64,000 bases of DNA from assembly GCA_000720995.1 (NCBI GenBank), contig JOEL01000003.1, positions 1-64,000 on the forward strand, given 5' to 3'. This document shows, in pieces, positions 44,089 to 52,581 of this stretch. The notes beneath the pieces were generated by a model that did no database searches, was not told the DNA's origin, and was given only the letters and a program-made list of their open reading frames with translations. A program made the translations under genes and the position numbers. Origin of the DNA: Streptomyces celluloflavus (GTDB taxonomy: Bacteria; Actinomycetota; Actinomycetes; Streptomycetales; Streptomycetaceae). Each line of letters opens with the position of its first letter. Position 1 is the stretch's first letter.

Positions 44089-45540
44089 GTGACTGCTGTG
44101 TCTGCGAAGCCTCGCATCCCCAATGTCCTGGCCGGCCGCTACGCCTCCGCGGAGCTGGCCGTGCTGTGGTCCCCCGAGTACAAGGTCAAGCTGGAGCGGA
44201 AGCTGTGGCTCGCCGTGCTGCGTGCCCAGAAGGACCTGGGGGTGGAGGTTCCCGAGCAGGCGCTCGCCGATTACGAGCGGGTTCTGGACACCGTCGACCT
44301 GGCCTCGATCGCCGAGCGCGAGAAGGTCACCCGGCACGACGTGAAGGCCCGGATCGAGGAGTTCAACGCGCTCGCCGGGCATGAGCAGGTCCACAAGGGC
44401 ATGACCTCCCGCGACCTGACGGAGAACGTCGAGCAGCTCCAGGTGCGACTGTCGCTGGAGCTGGTGCGCGACCGTACCGTCGCGGTGCTGGCGCGGCTGG
44501 GCGCGCTGGCCGCCGAGCACGCGGAGCTGGTCATGGCGGGCCGCTCGCACAATGTCGCCGCGCAGGCCACGACGCTGGGCAAGCGCTTCGCCACCGCGGC
44601 GGACGAACTGCTGGTGGCGTACGGGCGGCTGACGGACCTGCTGGCCCGCTACCCGCTGCGCGGTATCAAGGGCCCGGTCGGCACCTCCCAGGACATGCTC
44701 GACCTGATGGGCGGCGGCGCCGAAGGGACCGCCAAACTCGCCGAGCTGGAGCAGCGGATCGCCGCGCACCTCGGCTTCGGCCAGGCGTTCACCTCGGTCG
44801 GGCAGGTCTACCCGCGTTCGCTGGACTACGACGTGGTCTCCGCGCTGGTGCAGCTGGCCGCCGCGCCGTCGTCGATCGCCAAGACGATCCGGCTGATGGC
44901 CGGGCACGAGCTGGTGACCGAGGGCTTCAAGCCCGGCCAGGTCGGTTCCTCGGCGATGCCGCACAAAATGAACACCCGCTCCTGCGAGCGCGTCAACGGC
45001 CTGATGGTGATCCTGCGCGGCTACGCCTCGATGGCCGGCGAGCTCTCCGGCGACCAGTGGAACGAGGGCGATGTGTCCTGCTCCGTGGTGCGCCGGGTCG
45101 CCCTGCCGGACTCGTTCTTCGCCCTGGACGGCCTGCTGGAGACCTTCCTGACCGTGCTGGACGAGTTCGGCGCCTTCCCGGCCGTCGTCGCCCGTGAACT
45201 GGACCGGTATCTGCCGTTCCTCGCCACCACGAAGGTGCTGATGGGCGCCGTACGGGCCGGGGTGGGACGCGAGGAGGCGCACGAGGCCATCAAGGAGCAC
45301 GCGGTCGCCTCGGCGCTGGCCATGCGCGAGCAGGGCGCGGAGCGCAACGAGCTGCTGGACAAGCTGGCGGCGGACCCGCGGATCCCGCTGGACAAGGCGC
45401 AGCTGGACGCGCTGATGGCGGACAAGCTGTCCTTCACCGGCGCGGCCGCCGGTCAGGTGGCCGCCGTCGTCGCCCGGATCGAGGAGATCGTGGGGCAGCA
45501 CCCCGAGGCCGCGGCGTACGCCCCGGGCTCCATCCTCTGA
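44089..45540 (+). CDS. purB: Adenylosuccinate lyase
   Basis: The protein has 483 residues. It belongs to the fumarase/aspartase superfamily, with the signature SSAMPHKMNTRSCERV (about 286), the loop GMTSRDLTENVEQ and the helix-rich core. It cleaves SAICAR and adenylosuccinate in purine synthesis. The GTG at 44089 gives the normal N-terminus (TAVSAKPRIPNVLAGRYAS). Longer in-frame reading overlaps the SGNH gene and is rejected. The DNA glycosylase gene follows after one base, so they form an operon. Confidence 0.95.
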   Translation: MTAVSAKPRIPNVLAGRYASAELAVLWSPEYKVKLERKLWLAVLRAQKDLGVEVPEQALADYERVLDTVDLASIAEREKVTRHDVKARIEEFNALAGHEQVHKGMTSRDLTENVEQLQVRLSLELVRDRTVAVLARLGALAAEHAELVMAGRSHNVAAQATTLGKRFATAADELLVAYGRLTDLLARYPLRGIKGPVGTSQDMLDLMGGGAEGTAKLAELEQRIAAHLGFGQAFTSVGQVYPRSLDYDVVSALVQLAAAPSSIAKTIRLMAGHELVTEGFKPGQVGSSAMPHKMNTRSCERVNGLMVILRGYASMAGELSGDQWNEGDVSCSVVRRVALPDSFFALDGLLETFLTVLDEFGAFPAVVARELDRYLPFLATTKVLMGAVRAGVGREEAHEAIKEHAVASALAMREQGAERNELLDKLAADPRIPLDKAQLDALMADKLSFTGAAAGQVAAVVARIEEIVGQHPEAAAYAPGSIL

Positions 45541-45541
45541 C

Positions 45542-46090
45542 GTGGCCTTCACCCCCGAAGAGTTGCAGGCCGCTCGCGACCACCTCGTCCCGGACGTGGC
45601 CGCGAGCGGGCTGCGGGTCCTCTTCTGCGGTATCAACCCCGGGCTGATGACGGCCGCCACCGGCCATCATTTCGCCCGGCCCGGCAACCGCTTCTGGCCC
45701 GTCCTGCACGCGTCCGGCTTCACCCCGCGGCTGCTGCGCCCCGCCGAGCAGGAAGAGCTGCTCGCCCATGGTCTGGGCATCACCAATGTCGTGGCGCGGG
45801 CGAGCGCCAAGGCGTCCGAGCTGACGGCGGAGGAGTACCGCGAGGGCGGGCGGCTGCTGGCCGAGAAGGTGGCCCGGCTGCGGCCGCGGTGGCTGGCGGT
45901 GGCGGGGGTGACGGCCTATCGCGTCGCGTTCGACGACAAGCACGCCGTGATCGGGCCGCAGCGGCGCACCCTGGGCACCACCCGCGTCTGGGCGCTGCCC
46001 AACCCGAGTGGTCTGAACGCCCATTGGACCCTGGCCACCATGGCGGAGGAGTACGGCAGGCTGCGCGCGGCGGCCTGGGAGGACGCGTAG
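45542..46090 (+). CDS. mug: G/U mismatch-specific DNA glycosylase
   Basis: The protein has 182 residues. VLFCGINPGLMTAATGHHFA and RPGNRFWPVL form the active-site region of the Mug/TDG family, with Asn in GINPG. LPNPSGLNAHW is the loop that enters the DNA helix. It removes uracil or thymine opposite guanine. The GTG start follows the purB stop by one base, so translation is probably coupled. A perfect short hairpin follows the stop. Confidence 0.92.
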   Translation: MAFTPEELQAARDHLVPDVAASGLRVLFCGINPGLMTAATGHHFARPGNRFWPVLHASGFTPRLLRPAEQEELLAHGLGITNVVARASAKASELTAEEYREGGRLLAEKVARLRPRWLAVAGVTAYRVAFDDKHAVIGPQRRTLGTTRVWALPNPSGLNAHWTLATMAEEYGRLRAAAWEDA

Positions 46091-46093
46091 GGC

Positions 46094-46114
46094 GGGGCGC
46101 CGGAGTGGCGCCCC
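46094..46114. terminator. Hairpin terminator after purB-mug
   Basis: GGGGCGCC (46094-46101), loop GGAGT and GGCGCCCC (46107-46114) form a perfect 8-bp stem four bases after the mug stop. It lies in the convergent gap to the gene at 46144. It has no T tract. Confidence 0.6.
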
Positions 46115-46143
46115 CACCGGCGGCACCGCGCGCTCGCGTATAC

Positions 46144-46632
46144 CTACGGCACCTCCTCCACGGTCCCCTCCCCTATCGCCGCCAGCAGCCGGTACGGCAG
46201 CTCCGGGCCGCCCTGTCCCGCGCCTATCGCCACCCAGCGGCCCCCGGCCTGCCAGGTGTGCACCCGTGCCACCTGTCCGCAGAGGAGGTCCAGCGGCGGA
46301 CGGACCGGCAGCCCCCACGCCAGCCGCTCCAGCCGGCCGGCCAGCTCCACGACGGTGGGCGGGCCCCACCGTAACGACAGCACGGCCGTCAGCGCCGCCA
46401 GGCCGGCCGCGCACTCCTCGCGTATCTCCTCGGCGTCGGCCGGGTCGGCGTCCCAGAGGGGCGGGCCCTCCCACAGCTGCGCCACATGGCCGCCCGGCAC
46501 GCTCCGGACGGGCTCGCCCGGCACACCGCCGGCCGTCGCTGCGAGGTCGTGGTGCGCCGGGAAGGGGCGGTCCCGCAGTTGGTCGATGAGGGCCAGCTGC
46601 CGGGCCGTGGTGCTGTGCGGTGCGGACGTCAT
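46144..46632 (-). CDS. Conserved hypothetical protein
   Basis: I do not recognise this 162-residue protein. It begins MTSAPHSTTARQLALIDQLRDRPFPAHH and has a central acidic stretch (DADPADAEEIREECAAGLAAL) followed by an alternating hydrophobic segment. Trp and charged residues are spread normally and codon use is strongly GC3-biased, so it looks like a real soluble protein. No signal peptide or membrane helix is seen. It converges on mug and is divergent from the ROK regulator. No function is proposed. Confidence 0.7.
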   Translation of the reverse strand: MTSAPHSTTARQLALIDQLRDRPFPAHHDLAATAGGVPGEPVRSVPGGHVAQLWEGPPLWDADPADAEEIREECAAGLAALTAVLSLRWGPPTVVELAGRLERLAWGLPVRPPLDLLCGQVARVHTWQAGGRWVAIGAGQGGPELPYRLLAAIGEGTVEEVP

Positions 46633-46801
46633 ACCGTCAGTAAACCGCCGGGGTCTGACAATTGGCCGCCCGTCAGCGGCGGGCGGCACCGGCGGCGCGT
46701 CCGCGGCCGGCCGAGGCGAGGCCCCGGGGGCTCGCGGGGCTCGCCGCGCACCCACCGACCGGCTACGATCCGCCAGACACGCGAAGCGAGGGAGACGGAC
46801 G

Positions 46802-47959
46802 TTGGGGCGGCTCACCGGCGGGGATCCGTCCCTGCTGCGACGGATCAACTCCGCGGTGGTACTGCACGCGCTGCGCGCCGCGGACTCCCCCACCCTCACC
46901 GATCTCGTCCAGGTGACGGGCCTGTCCCGGCCGACGGTCGAGGGCGTGGTGGAGGGGCTCATCGAGACCGGGCTGGTCGTCGAGGCGGCGGCCGAGGGGG
47001 GCGAGACGCGCCGCCAGGGGCGGCCGGCCCGCCGGTTCCGGTTCCGTACCGAGGCCGGGCATCTGCTGGGCATCGAGATCGGACCGCACCGGATCGCGGC
47101 CCTGCTGTCCGACCTGAGCGGGCGGGTGCTGGGTTCCGCACAGCGCCCGGTGGACGAGACCGCGCAGGCCGACGAACGGCTGGAGCGGGTACGCGCCGTG
47201 GTCGCCGAGCTGCTGCGCCGCGCGGGGGTGGCACGCGGTTCGCTGCGGGCGGTCGGCGTGGGCAGCCCCGGCATCGTGGAGGCGGACGGCACGGTACGGC
47301 TGTGCACCGCGCTGCCCGGCTGGACGGGGCTCCCGCTCGGCGAGCGGCTGCGGCGCTCCTTCCGCTGCCCGGTGCTGGTGGAGAACGACGCGAACGCCGC
47401 CGCGGTGGCCGAGCACTGGAAGGGCGCGGCGACCCACTCCGACGACATCGTGTTCGTCCTGGCGGGCCTGAGCCCGGGGGCCGGTTCGCTGATCGGCGGG
47501 CGGCTGCACCGCGGGTACGGCGGGGCGGCGGGGGAGATCGGCGCACTGCATCTGCTGGGGCGCGAGGCAACGCCGGAGAAGCTGCTGTCCACGACCGGGG
47601 AGCCGCTGCACCCGCTGGACGAGGCGCAGGTCGCCACGGTGTTCGCACTGGCCCGCGAGGGCGATGCGCGGGCGCGGGACGCGGTGGACCGTTTCCAGCA
47701 GCGGCTGGTGCACGATGTCGCGGCCCTGGCGCTGGCGCTGGACCCGGAGCTGGTGGTGATCGGCGGCTGGGCGGCCGGTCTGGCCGACGTACTGGAGCCG
47801 CTGCGCGGCGAGTTGGCGCGCTACTGTCTGCGTCCGCCGCAGGTCGCCCTGTCGGTGCTGGGCGAAGCGGCGGTGGCCACCGGCGCGCTGCGGCTCGCCC
47901 TGGACCATGTCGAGGGCGAACTCTTCGCGGTGGAGAGCACGGTGACCGGCCGCCGGTGA
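46802..47959 (+). CDS. ROK-family transcriptional regulator
   Basis: The protein has 385 residues. The N-terminal helix-turn-helix (INSAVVLHALRAAD and LVQVTGLSRPTVEGVVEGL, about 12-60) is followed by a ROK sugar-kinase-like domain. LGIEIGPHRIAALLSDLSG is the phosphate-binding start, VENDANAAAVAEHW holds the catalytic-position Asp, and GGAAGEIGALHLLG follows. The ROK zinc motif (CxCGxxGC) is not present, which suggests altered or lost kinase activity, as in XylR/NagC-type repressors. TTG at 46802 has GGGAGA upstream. It converges on a DasR-like GntR gene, so both may sense sugars. Confidence 0.88.
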   Translation: MGRLTGGDPSLLRRINSAVVLHALRAADSPTLTDLVQVTGLSRPTVEGVVEGLIETGLVVEAAAEGGETRRQGRPARRFRFRTEAGHLLGIEIGPHRIAALLSDLSGRVLGSAQRPVDETAQADERLERVRAVVAELLRRAGVARGSLRAVGVGSPGIVEADGTVRLCTALPGWTGLPLGERLRRSFRCPVLVENDANAAAVAEHWKGAATHSDDIVFVLAGLSPGAGSLIGGRLHRGYGGAAGEIGALHLLGREATPEKLLSTTGEPLHPLDEAQVATVFALAREGDARARDAVDRFQQRLVHDVAALALALDPELVVIGGWAAGLADVLEPLRGELARYCLRPPQVALSVLGEAAVATGALRLALDHVEGELFAVESTVTGRR

Positions 47960-47972
47960 ACCGGCGGCCGGT
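47945..47972. terminator. Bidirectional terminator between the ROK and GntR genes
   Basis: ACCGGCCGCCGGT (47945-47957) and ACCGGCGGCCGGT (47960-47972) form a perfect 13-bp inverted repeat with two bases between. The left arm includes the last ROK codons and the loop falls in its stop codon. It sits in the 48-bp convergent gap. Confidence 0.65.
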
Positions 47973-48007
47973 CGTCCAGGGCCGTGGCCCGGTCGGCGGC
48001 GGGCCGT

Positions 48008-48754
48008 TCAGCCCGCGAGCAGCGCGACCGGGTCGCTCGCGCCGAAGGTGAGGCGGCAGGTGTCGGCGCGGTAGGTGGAGACCGCGACTGCGGTGGTACG
48101 GCCGTCGGCGACATAGCGCGTCGTGACGACGAGCACCGGGGCGCCGGGCAGCCGGTCCAGTTGCCTGGCGTCCTCCGCACGGGCCGAGCCGAGCTCGACG
48201 GTACGGTCCTGGCTCTCCAGCTCCAGGGCCTGCAACGCGTGCAGGACGGCGGCGGCGCGGGCCGGGGCGCTGACCGAGGCCACACCGGAGCAGTCGGGGA
48301 CCGCGTCCGCGCGGACGTACAGCAGCTCGGCGGCGACCGGCTGGCCGTGGGTGACGCGGCTGCGGCGCACGATGTGCACCCGGTCGCCGGGGGCCGTCTC
48401 CAGGAGGCGGGCGACGGCGGCGGGCGGCGCCTCGGCCTCGGCCGCGTCCACCGGCTGCCAGTCGTCGCCGGGGGCGCCGGGCCAGGTGTGGCGGTCGGGG
48501 TCGACGGCGATGCCGACGCGCGGCGGGGCGACCGTGGTGCCCACACCGCGGCGGCGCTGGAGCCTGCCTTCGAGCTCCAGTTGCTCCAGTGCCTGCCGGA
48601 GCGTGGCGCGTGCGACGCCGAACCGGGCCGCCAGGTCACGTTCGTTGGGCAGAATCTCGCCGACCCTGAACTCCGAGTCCAGCGCATCGCTGAGCACGGT
48701 CTTGAGGTGCCAGTACTTCGGCTCCGGCACCGTTTCGAGCTGCGTGGTCCCCAC
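48008..48754 (-). CDS. GntR-family regulator, HutC/DasR type
   Basis: The protein has 248 residues. The winged helix domain (about 10-78) has VGEILPNERDLAARFGVARATLRQALEQLELEGRLQ (recognition part: ARATLRQALEQLELEG) and the wing RRGVGTTVA. The C-terminal UTRA domain (about 100-245) has the usual RVTHGQPVAAELLYVRAD and RYVADGRTTAVAVSTYRAD strands. GTG at 48754 has GGAGGACAGG upstream. The N-terminus PKYWHLK resembles DasR. A palindrome lies across its own promoter. It is convergent with the ROK gene. The ligand is probably a phosphorylated sugar, by family. Confidence 0.88.
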   Translation of the reverse strand: MGTTQLETVPEPKYWHLKTVLSDALDSEFRVGEILPNERDLAARFGVARATLRQALEQLELEGRLQRRRGVGTTVAPPRVGIAVDPDRHTWPGAPGDDWQPVDAAEAEAPPAAVARLLETAPGDRVHIVRRSRVTHGQPVAAELLYVRADAVPDCSGVASVSAPARAAAVLHALQALELESQDRTVELGSARAEDARQLDRLPGAPVLVVTTRYVADGRTTAVAVSTYRADTCRLTFGASDPVALLAG

Positions 48755-48866
48755 CCTGTCCTCCGCACTGGCCGTTGCCCCGCGGGGCGGCGCCCCCACC
48801 GCATGCGGGCTCGCACAGGAGCCGGTATGTGAGCGCTTCTTTATTAAAGGTTGTTGCAGTATCCAG

Positions 48867-48901
48867 ACGATATGGCCGCCCCCACCCTTGGTCAAGACCA
48901 A
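48867..48901 (-). promoter_or_regulatory. Promoter with embedded palindromic operator of the GntR gene
   Basis: On the minus strand, TTGACC (48890-48895) and TATCGT (48867-48872) are 17 bases apart and point to the GntR gene. The perfect palindrome TTGGTCAAGACCAA (48888-48901) covers the -35. It resembles the DasR site core TGGTCTAGACCA, so it is a likely autoregulatory operator. Confidence 0.7.
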
Positions 48902-49360
48902 TCCGGGATCCGTTACGGACTCGGCCGCCGCACCGGGCCCACCCTCACCACCTGCGACGACGGTCGCCACGCGCAGGGTCGCGCCCGCCCTCCGGTGCGG
49001 CGGGCGGGATGGCCGGGCCGCCGGGTCCGCACCCCGGTCCGCGGGGCGCCGCGCGGGACTCCGCGGGCAGGGGCCGGAGCCTGGGGAACCGTACGAGGGT
49101 GACGCGCGGGCGCGTTGCCCCCGCCGTCCGTCACACCTTTCGCTCCGTCATCCGCTCGGCGCGTGGCCGGCGAGTCCGGCACCGGGCGGCGGGGCGGGCG
49201 GGTGACCTACGGCGCGGTGCCATGCGCGGGACGGGCGCGGACCGGCCACTTCGTACCGGCCGGTAGACCCGCCCCATACCGATCGGTAACCATTGCTGGC
49301 ATGGTGTCCCCGCACGTCCCGGTCACACCACCGTCCACATCGTCCCCTGAGGAGTCCCCC
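48902..49360. other. Long gap upstream of the alpha/beta hydrolase
   Basis: The gap from the GntR start to the hydrolase is 606 bp. Beyond the promoter described above I see no gene, RNA or clear terminator. It is GC-rich with only shadow reading frames. Confidence 0.5.
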
Positions 49361-50191
49361 ATGGCCGCCCCGGTCTCCTTCGCCCGCGTCAGCCCCGCGG
49401 ACCGGCCGTCGTTCACGGTCGCCTACGAGCGCAAGGGCTCGGGCGAGCCCATCGTGCTGCTGCACGGGATCGGCCACCATCTCCAGGCATGGCGGCCGGT
49501 CTGCGACATCCTCGCCGCGTCCCACGAGGTCATCGCCCTCGACCTGCCCGGCTTCGGCGCCTCGCCCGCGCTGCCCGACGGGCTGGCGTACGACCTGCCC
49601 TCGGTGATCCCGCTGCTCGTCGCGGCCTTCGCCGAGCTGGGCGTCGACCGCCCGCATGTGGTGGGGAACTCACTGGGCGGACTGCTCGCCCTGGAACTGG
49701 GCAGCGCGCGGGCCGTACGGTCCGTCACCGCGCTCTCCCCCGCGGGCTTCTGGACACCGGCGGAGCGCCGCTACGCCTTCGGGGTGCTGCGCGGGATGCG
49801 GGCCGGCGCGCACGCGCTGCCGCGGCCGGTGGTGCGGACGCTGGCGCGCTCCACGGTGGGGCGGGCCTCACTCACCGGCGCCATCTACGCCCACCCCGGG
49901 CGCCGGTCGGCCGATGCGGTCGTGGCGGAGACCCGGGCGATGCGCGAGGCGCCCGGGTTCGCGCCGGCACTGGCGGCCGGCCGCGGGGTGCGGTTCACCG
50001 CCGATGTGCCGGACGTGCCGGTGACGATCGGGTGGGGCAGCCGGGACCGGGTGCTGCCGCGCCGCCAGGGCGTGCGCGCCAAGCAGGCGATCCCGGGTGC
50101 CCGGCTGGTGCGGCTGCCGGGCTGCGGGCATGTGCCGATGAACGACGATCCGGCGCTGGTGGCCCGGGTCGTCCTCGACACGGTGGGCTGA
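49361..50191 (+). CDS. Alpha/beta hydrolase
   Basis: The protein has 276 residues. VLLHGIGHHLQAWRPV supplies the oxyanion hole, VVGNSLGGLLALEL the nucleophile elbow (Ser about 103), WGSRDRVLPRR the acid-bearing strand and LPGCGHVPMNDDP the catalytic His. There is no signal peptide. ATG at 49361 follows GAGGAG. The substrate cannot be told; the fold covers esterases and C-C hydrolases. Its stop codon lies in a 22-bp direct duplication. Confidence 0.87.
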   Translation: MAAPVSFARVSPADRPSFTVAYERKGSGEPIVLLHGIGHHLQAWRPVCDILAASHEVIALDLPGFGASPALPDGLAYDLPSVIPLLVAAFAELGVDRPHVVGNSLGGLLALELGSARAVRSVTALSPAGFWTPAERRYAFGVLRGMRAGAHALPRPVVRTLARSTVGRASLTGAIYAHPGRRSADAVVAETRAMREAPGFAPALAAGRGVRFTADVPDVPVTIGWGSRDRVLPRRQGVRAKQAIPGARLVRLPGCGHVPMNDDPALVARVVLDTVG

Positions 50192-50224
50192 GCGCCGCGG
50201 CACGGTGGGCTGAGCGCCGCGGCA
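50181..50224. repeat. 22-bp perfect tandem duplication at the hydrolase stop codon
   Basis: A 22-base unit beginning CGGTGGGCTGAGCG is repeated exactly at 50181-50202 and 50203-50224. The first copy carries the stop codon TGA of the hydrolase. The end of the gene is not altered, so the event is neutral or very recent. Confidence 0.9.
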
Positions 50225-50276
50225 CGACGGGCGGCGCGCCCGGCGGTCCGGTCGCGCCGGGTGCCCGGAGCGCGGT

Positions 50277-50681
50277 TCAGGAGTTGGACCACTCCCGTTC
50301 GCAGAGCACCAGGCGGTAGCCGTCGGGGTCCTCCAGGGTGACGCCCCATTCGTCCCAGTAGGGGTTGTAGGCGGCGACGCGTCTGCCGCCGGAGCGCTCC
50401 AGCCGGGCGACCAGTTCGGCGGGCACCGGCTCGCCCAGGTAGATCACGAGCAGATCGTCCGGAGTGGGGGACGGTTCGAGGTCGCCGGAGGGGTCCGTGG
50501 TCAGCTCCAGATGCCAGGCGGCGTCCGGCCGGCCGAGCATCAGCAGGCCGTGCTCCCCCGCCTCGGGGGCGTGCCGGAAGAGCTCCGACAGCCCCAGGCC
50601 CGTGCGCCAGAAGCGTTCGGCCGCGGCCAGGTCGTGGGTGGGGCGGGCGATACGGATATGCGCGGAACCGTTGGCCGGCAT
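50277..50681 (-). CDS. VOC (glyoxalase/bleomycin-resistance fold) protein
   Basis: The protein has 134 residues and two paired beta-alpha-beta-beta-beta modules. It starts SAHIRIARPTHDLAAAERFWRTGLGLS, with the first module metal position at His, and ends WGVTLEDPDGYRLVLCE, the usual Glu-containing closing strand. These are small metalloenzymes or ligand-binding proteins (glyoxalase, dioxygenase, antibiotic binding). No specific role is evident. ATG at 50681 follows GGAAGGG. It is convergent with the hydrolase gene. Confidence 0.82.
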   Translation of the reverse strand: MPANGSAHIRIARPTHDLAAAERFWRTGLGLSELFRHAPEAGEHGLLMLGRPDAAWHLELTTDPSGDLEPSPTPDDLLVIYLGEPVPAELVARLERSGGRRVAAYNPYWDEWGVTLEDPDGYRLVLCEREWSNS

Positions 50682-50923
50682 CGGGTTTCCCTTCCCATGC
50701 GCCGCCGTCCGGCGGCACGTACCCGGACTGTAGGGGCGGGGCCGGCGCCCCGGCGATCGGTCGTTGGTCGTGCGACCACGGTCCGGGGCAGGGGCCGCGG
50801 GACGTAGGGCGGGCGCCAGCGGGACGCAGCCCCGACAGCGTTCACCGGGCGTTCGCCCGCGCGGCACCGGACGGCCGTACGACCGGGTTGTCATCGAGGC
50901 CGGACGAACTACGGAGGTTGGAG

Positions 50924-52498
50924 ATGGCACAGGGATCCGGCGGCGGTTTCGGACGGCGGTCGCTGCTTCAGGGCGCGGCGGCCGGTTCGGCGGCGCTGGC
51001 GCTGCCCGCCCTGTCCTCCGCCGCGCCCGCGCAGGCCCGCAGCGGGCGGCCGGGGGCCGGCTGGGGCGTGCAGACCGGGGATGTGACGGCCTCCTCCGGT
51101 CTGGTGTGGGTACGGTCCGACCGGCGGGCCCGGATGATCGTGCAGACCGCCGCAACCGAGTCGTTCCGGCACGCCAGAACCTGGCACGGCCCGGTGGTCG
51201 GGGCGGGCGGCGACTTCACGGGCGTCACCGCGCTGCACGGCCTGCCGGCCGGTGAGCAGATCCACTACCGGGTGCTGCTGGCCGACCCGGACGACCCGCG
51301 GCGCACCGGCGAGCCGGTGACCGGCACCTTCCGTACCGCGCCCGACCGCCGCCGTGAGAACGTCCGCTTCCTGTGGTCGGGCGACCTCGCCGGACAGGGC
51401 TGGGGGATCAATCCGGACCGCGGCGGCTACCGGATCTACGAGGAGATGCGGCGCCGGAATCCGGACTTCTTCCTGTGCAGCGGCGACAACATCTACGCCG
51501 ACGGCCCGATCCCGTCCCGGGTGACGCTGCCGGACGGCCGGGTGTGGCGGAATGTGACGACGGAGGAGAAGGCGAAGGTCGCGGAGACGCTCGCGGAGTT
51601 CCGTGGCGCGTTCCGGTACAACCTGCTGGATGCGAATCTGCGCCGGTTCAACGCCCAGGTGCCCACGATCGTGCAGTGGGACGACCACGAGGTGCACAAC
51701 AACTGGTATCCGGGGCAGCTGCTGGACGACGACCGGTACACGGAGAAGAACGCGGATGTGCTCGCGGCGCGCTCGCTGCGCGCGTTCGGCGAGTACTTCC
51801 CGATCCGTACGCTGCACCCGGACCGGGGCGGCCGGGTCTACCGGGTGGTGCACCACGGCCCGCTGCTCGATGTGTTCGTGCTGGACATGCGCAGCTACCG
51901 CAACGCCAATTCGCCGGGCCGGCAGACGGACGACCGGCAGGGGATCCTGGGCGCCGAGCAGCTGCGCTGGCTCAAACGTGAGCTGTCCCGCTCGCGTGCG
52001 GTGTGGAAGGTGATCGCCGCGGACATGCCACTGGGCCTGGTCGTCCAGGACGGTGCGACGGACTTCGAGGCGGTGGCGCAGGGGGATCCCGGTGCTCCGC
52101 TGGGGCGCGAGCTCCAAATGGCCGAGCTGCTGCGGCACATCAAGCGCGATCGGGTGACCGGTACGGTCTGGCTCACGGCGGACGTCCACTACACGTCGGC
52201 GCAGCACTACGCGCCCGAGCGGGCGGCGTTCAAGGACTTCGAGCCGTTCTGGGAGTTCGTGTCGGGGCCGCTGAACGCGGGCGGCTTCCCGGCGGTGAAG
52301 CTGGACGGAACATTCGGGCCGGCGCAGCCGTTCGTCAAGGCACCGGACCGTGCCAACACCTCGCCCGCGGAGACTCCGCAGTACTTCGGCGAGGTCGATA
52401 TCGACGGGGGCAGCGGGGAGCTGACCGTGCGGCTGCGCCAGGAGGGTGGACAGGTGCTGTTCAGCAAGGTGCTGCAACCAGGACGGGTGGGACAGTAG
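50924..52498 (+). CDS. Tat-exported PhoD-family alkaline phosphatase
   Basis: The protein has 524 residues. The Tat leader FGRRSLLQGAAAGSAALALP is at about 9-28 with an AQA cleavage region. A Fn3-like N-terminal domain (to about 140) is followed by the metallophosphatase domain with WSGDLAGQGWG, CSGDNIYADG, WDDHEVHNNWYPG and TADVHYTSAQHY, the Fe/Ca-binding motifs of PhoD. It hydrolyses phosphomonoesters or diesters outside the cell. ATG at 50924 has GGAGG and GGAG upstream; a TTG 12 codons earlier is less likely. No Pho box was identified with confidence. Confidence 0.9.
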   Translation: MAQGSGGGFGRRSLLQGAAAGSAALALPALSSAAPAQARSGRPGAGWGVQTGDVTASSGLVWVRSDRRARMIVQTAATESFRHARTWHGPVVGAGGDFTGVTALHGLPAGEQIHYRVLLADPDDPRRTGEPVTGTFRTAPDRRRENVRFLWSGDLAGQGWGINPDRGGYRIYEEMRRRNPDFFLCSGDNIYADGPIPSRVTLPDGRVWRNVTTEEKAKVAETLAEFRGAFRYNLLDANLRRFNAQVPTIVQWDDHEVHNNWYPGQLLDDDRYTEKNADVLAARSLRAFGEYFPIRTLHPDRGGRVYRVVHHGPLLDVFVLDMRSYRNANSPGRQTDDRQGILGAEQLRWLKRELSRSRAVWKVIAADMPLGLVVQDGATDFEAVAQGDPGAPLGRELQMAELLRHIKRDRVTGTVWLTADVHYTSAQHYAPERAAFKDFEPFWEFVSGPLNAGGFPAVKLDGTFGPAQPFVKAPDRANTSPAETPQYFGEVDIDGGSGELTVRLRQEGGQVLFSKVLQPGRVGQ

Positions 52499-52581
52499 AG
52501 GCCAATGCATCGATTACGTGTTTTACCCGTCGGACACAAGGTGTTGGCGGCCAGGCAACACCGGTCGGCGAGGCTGCCGGT

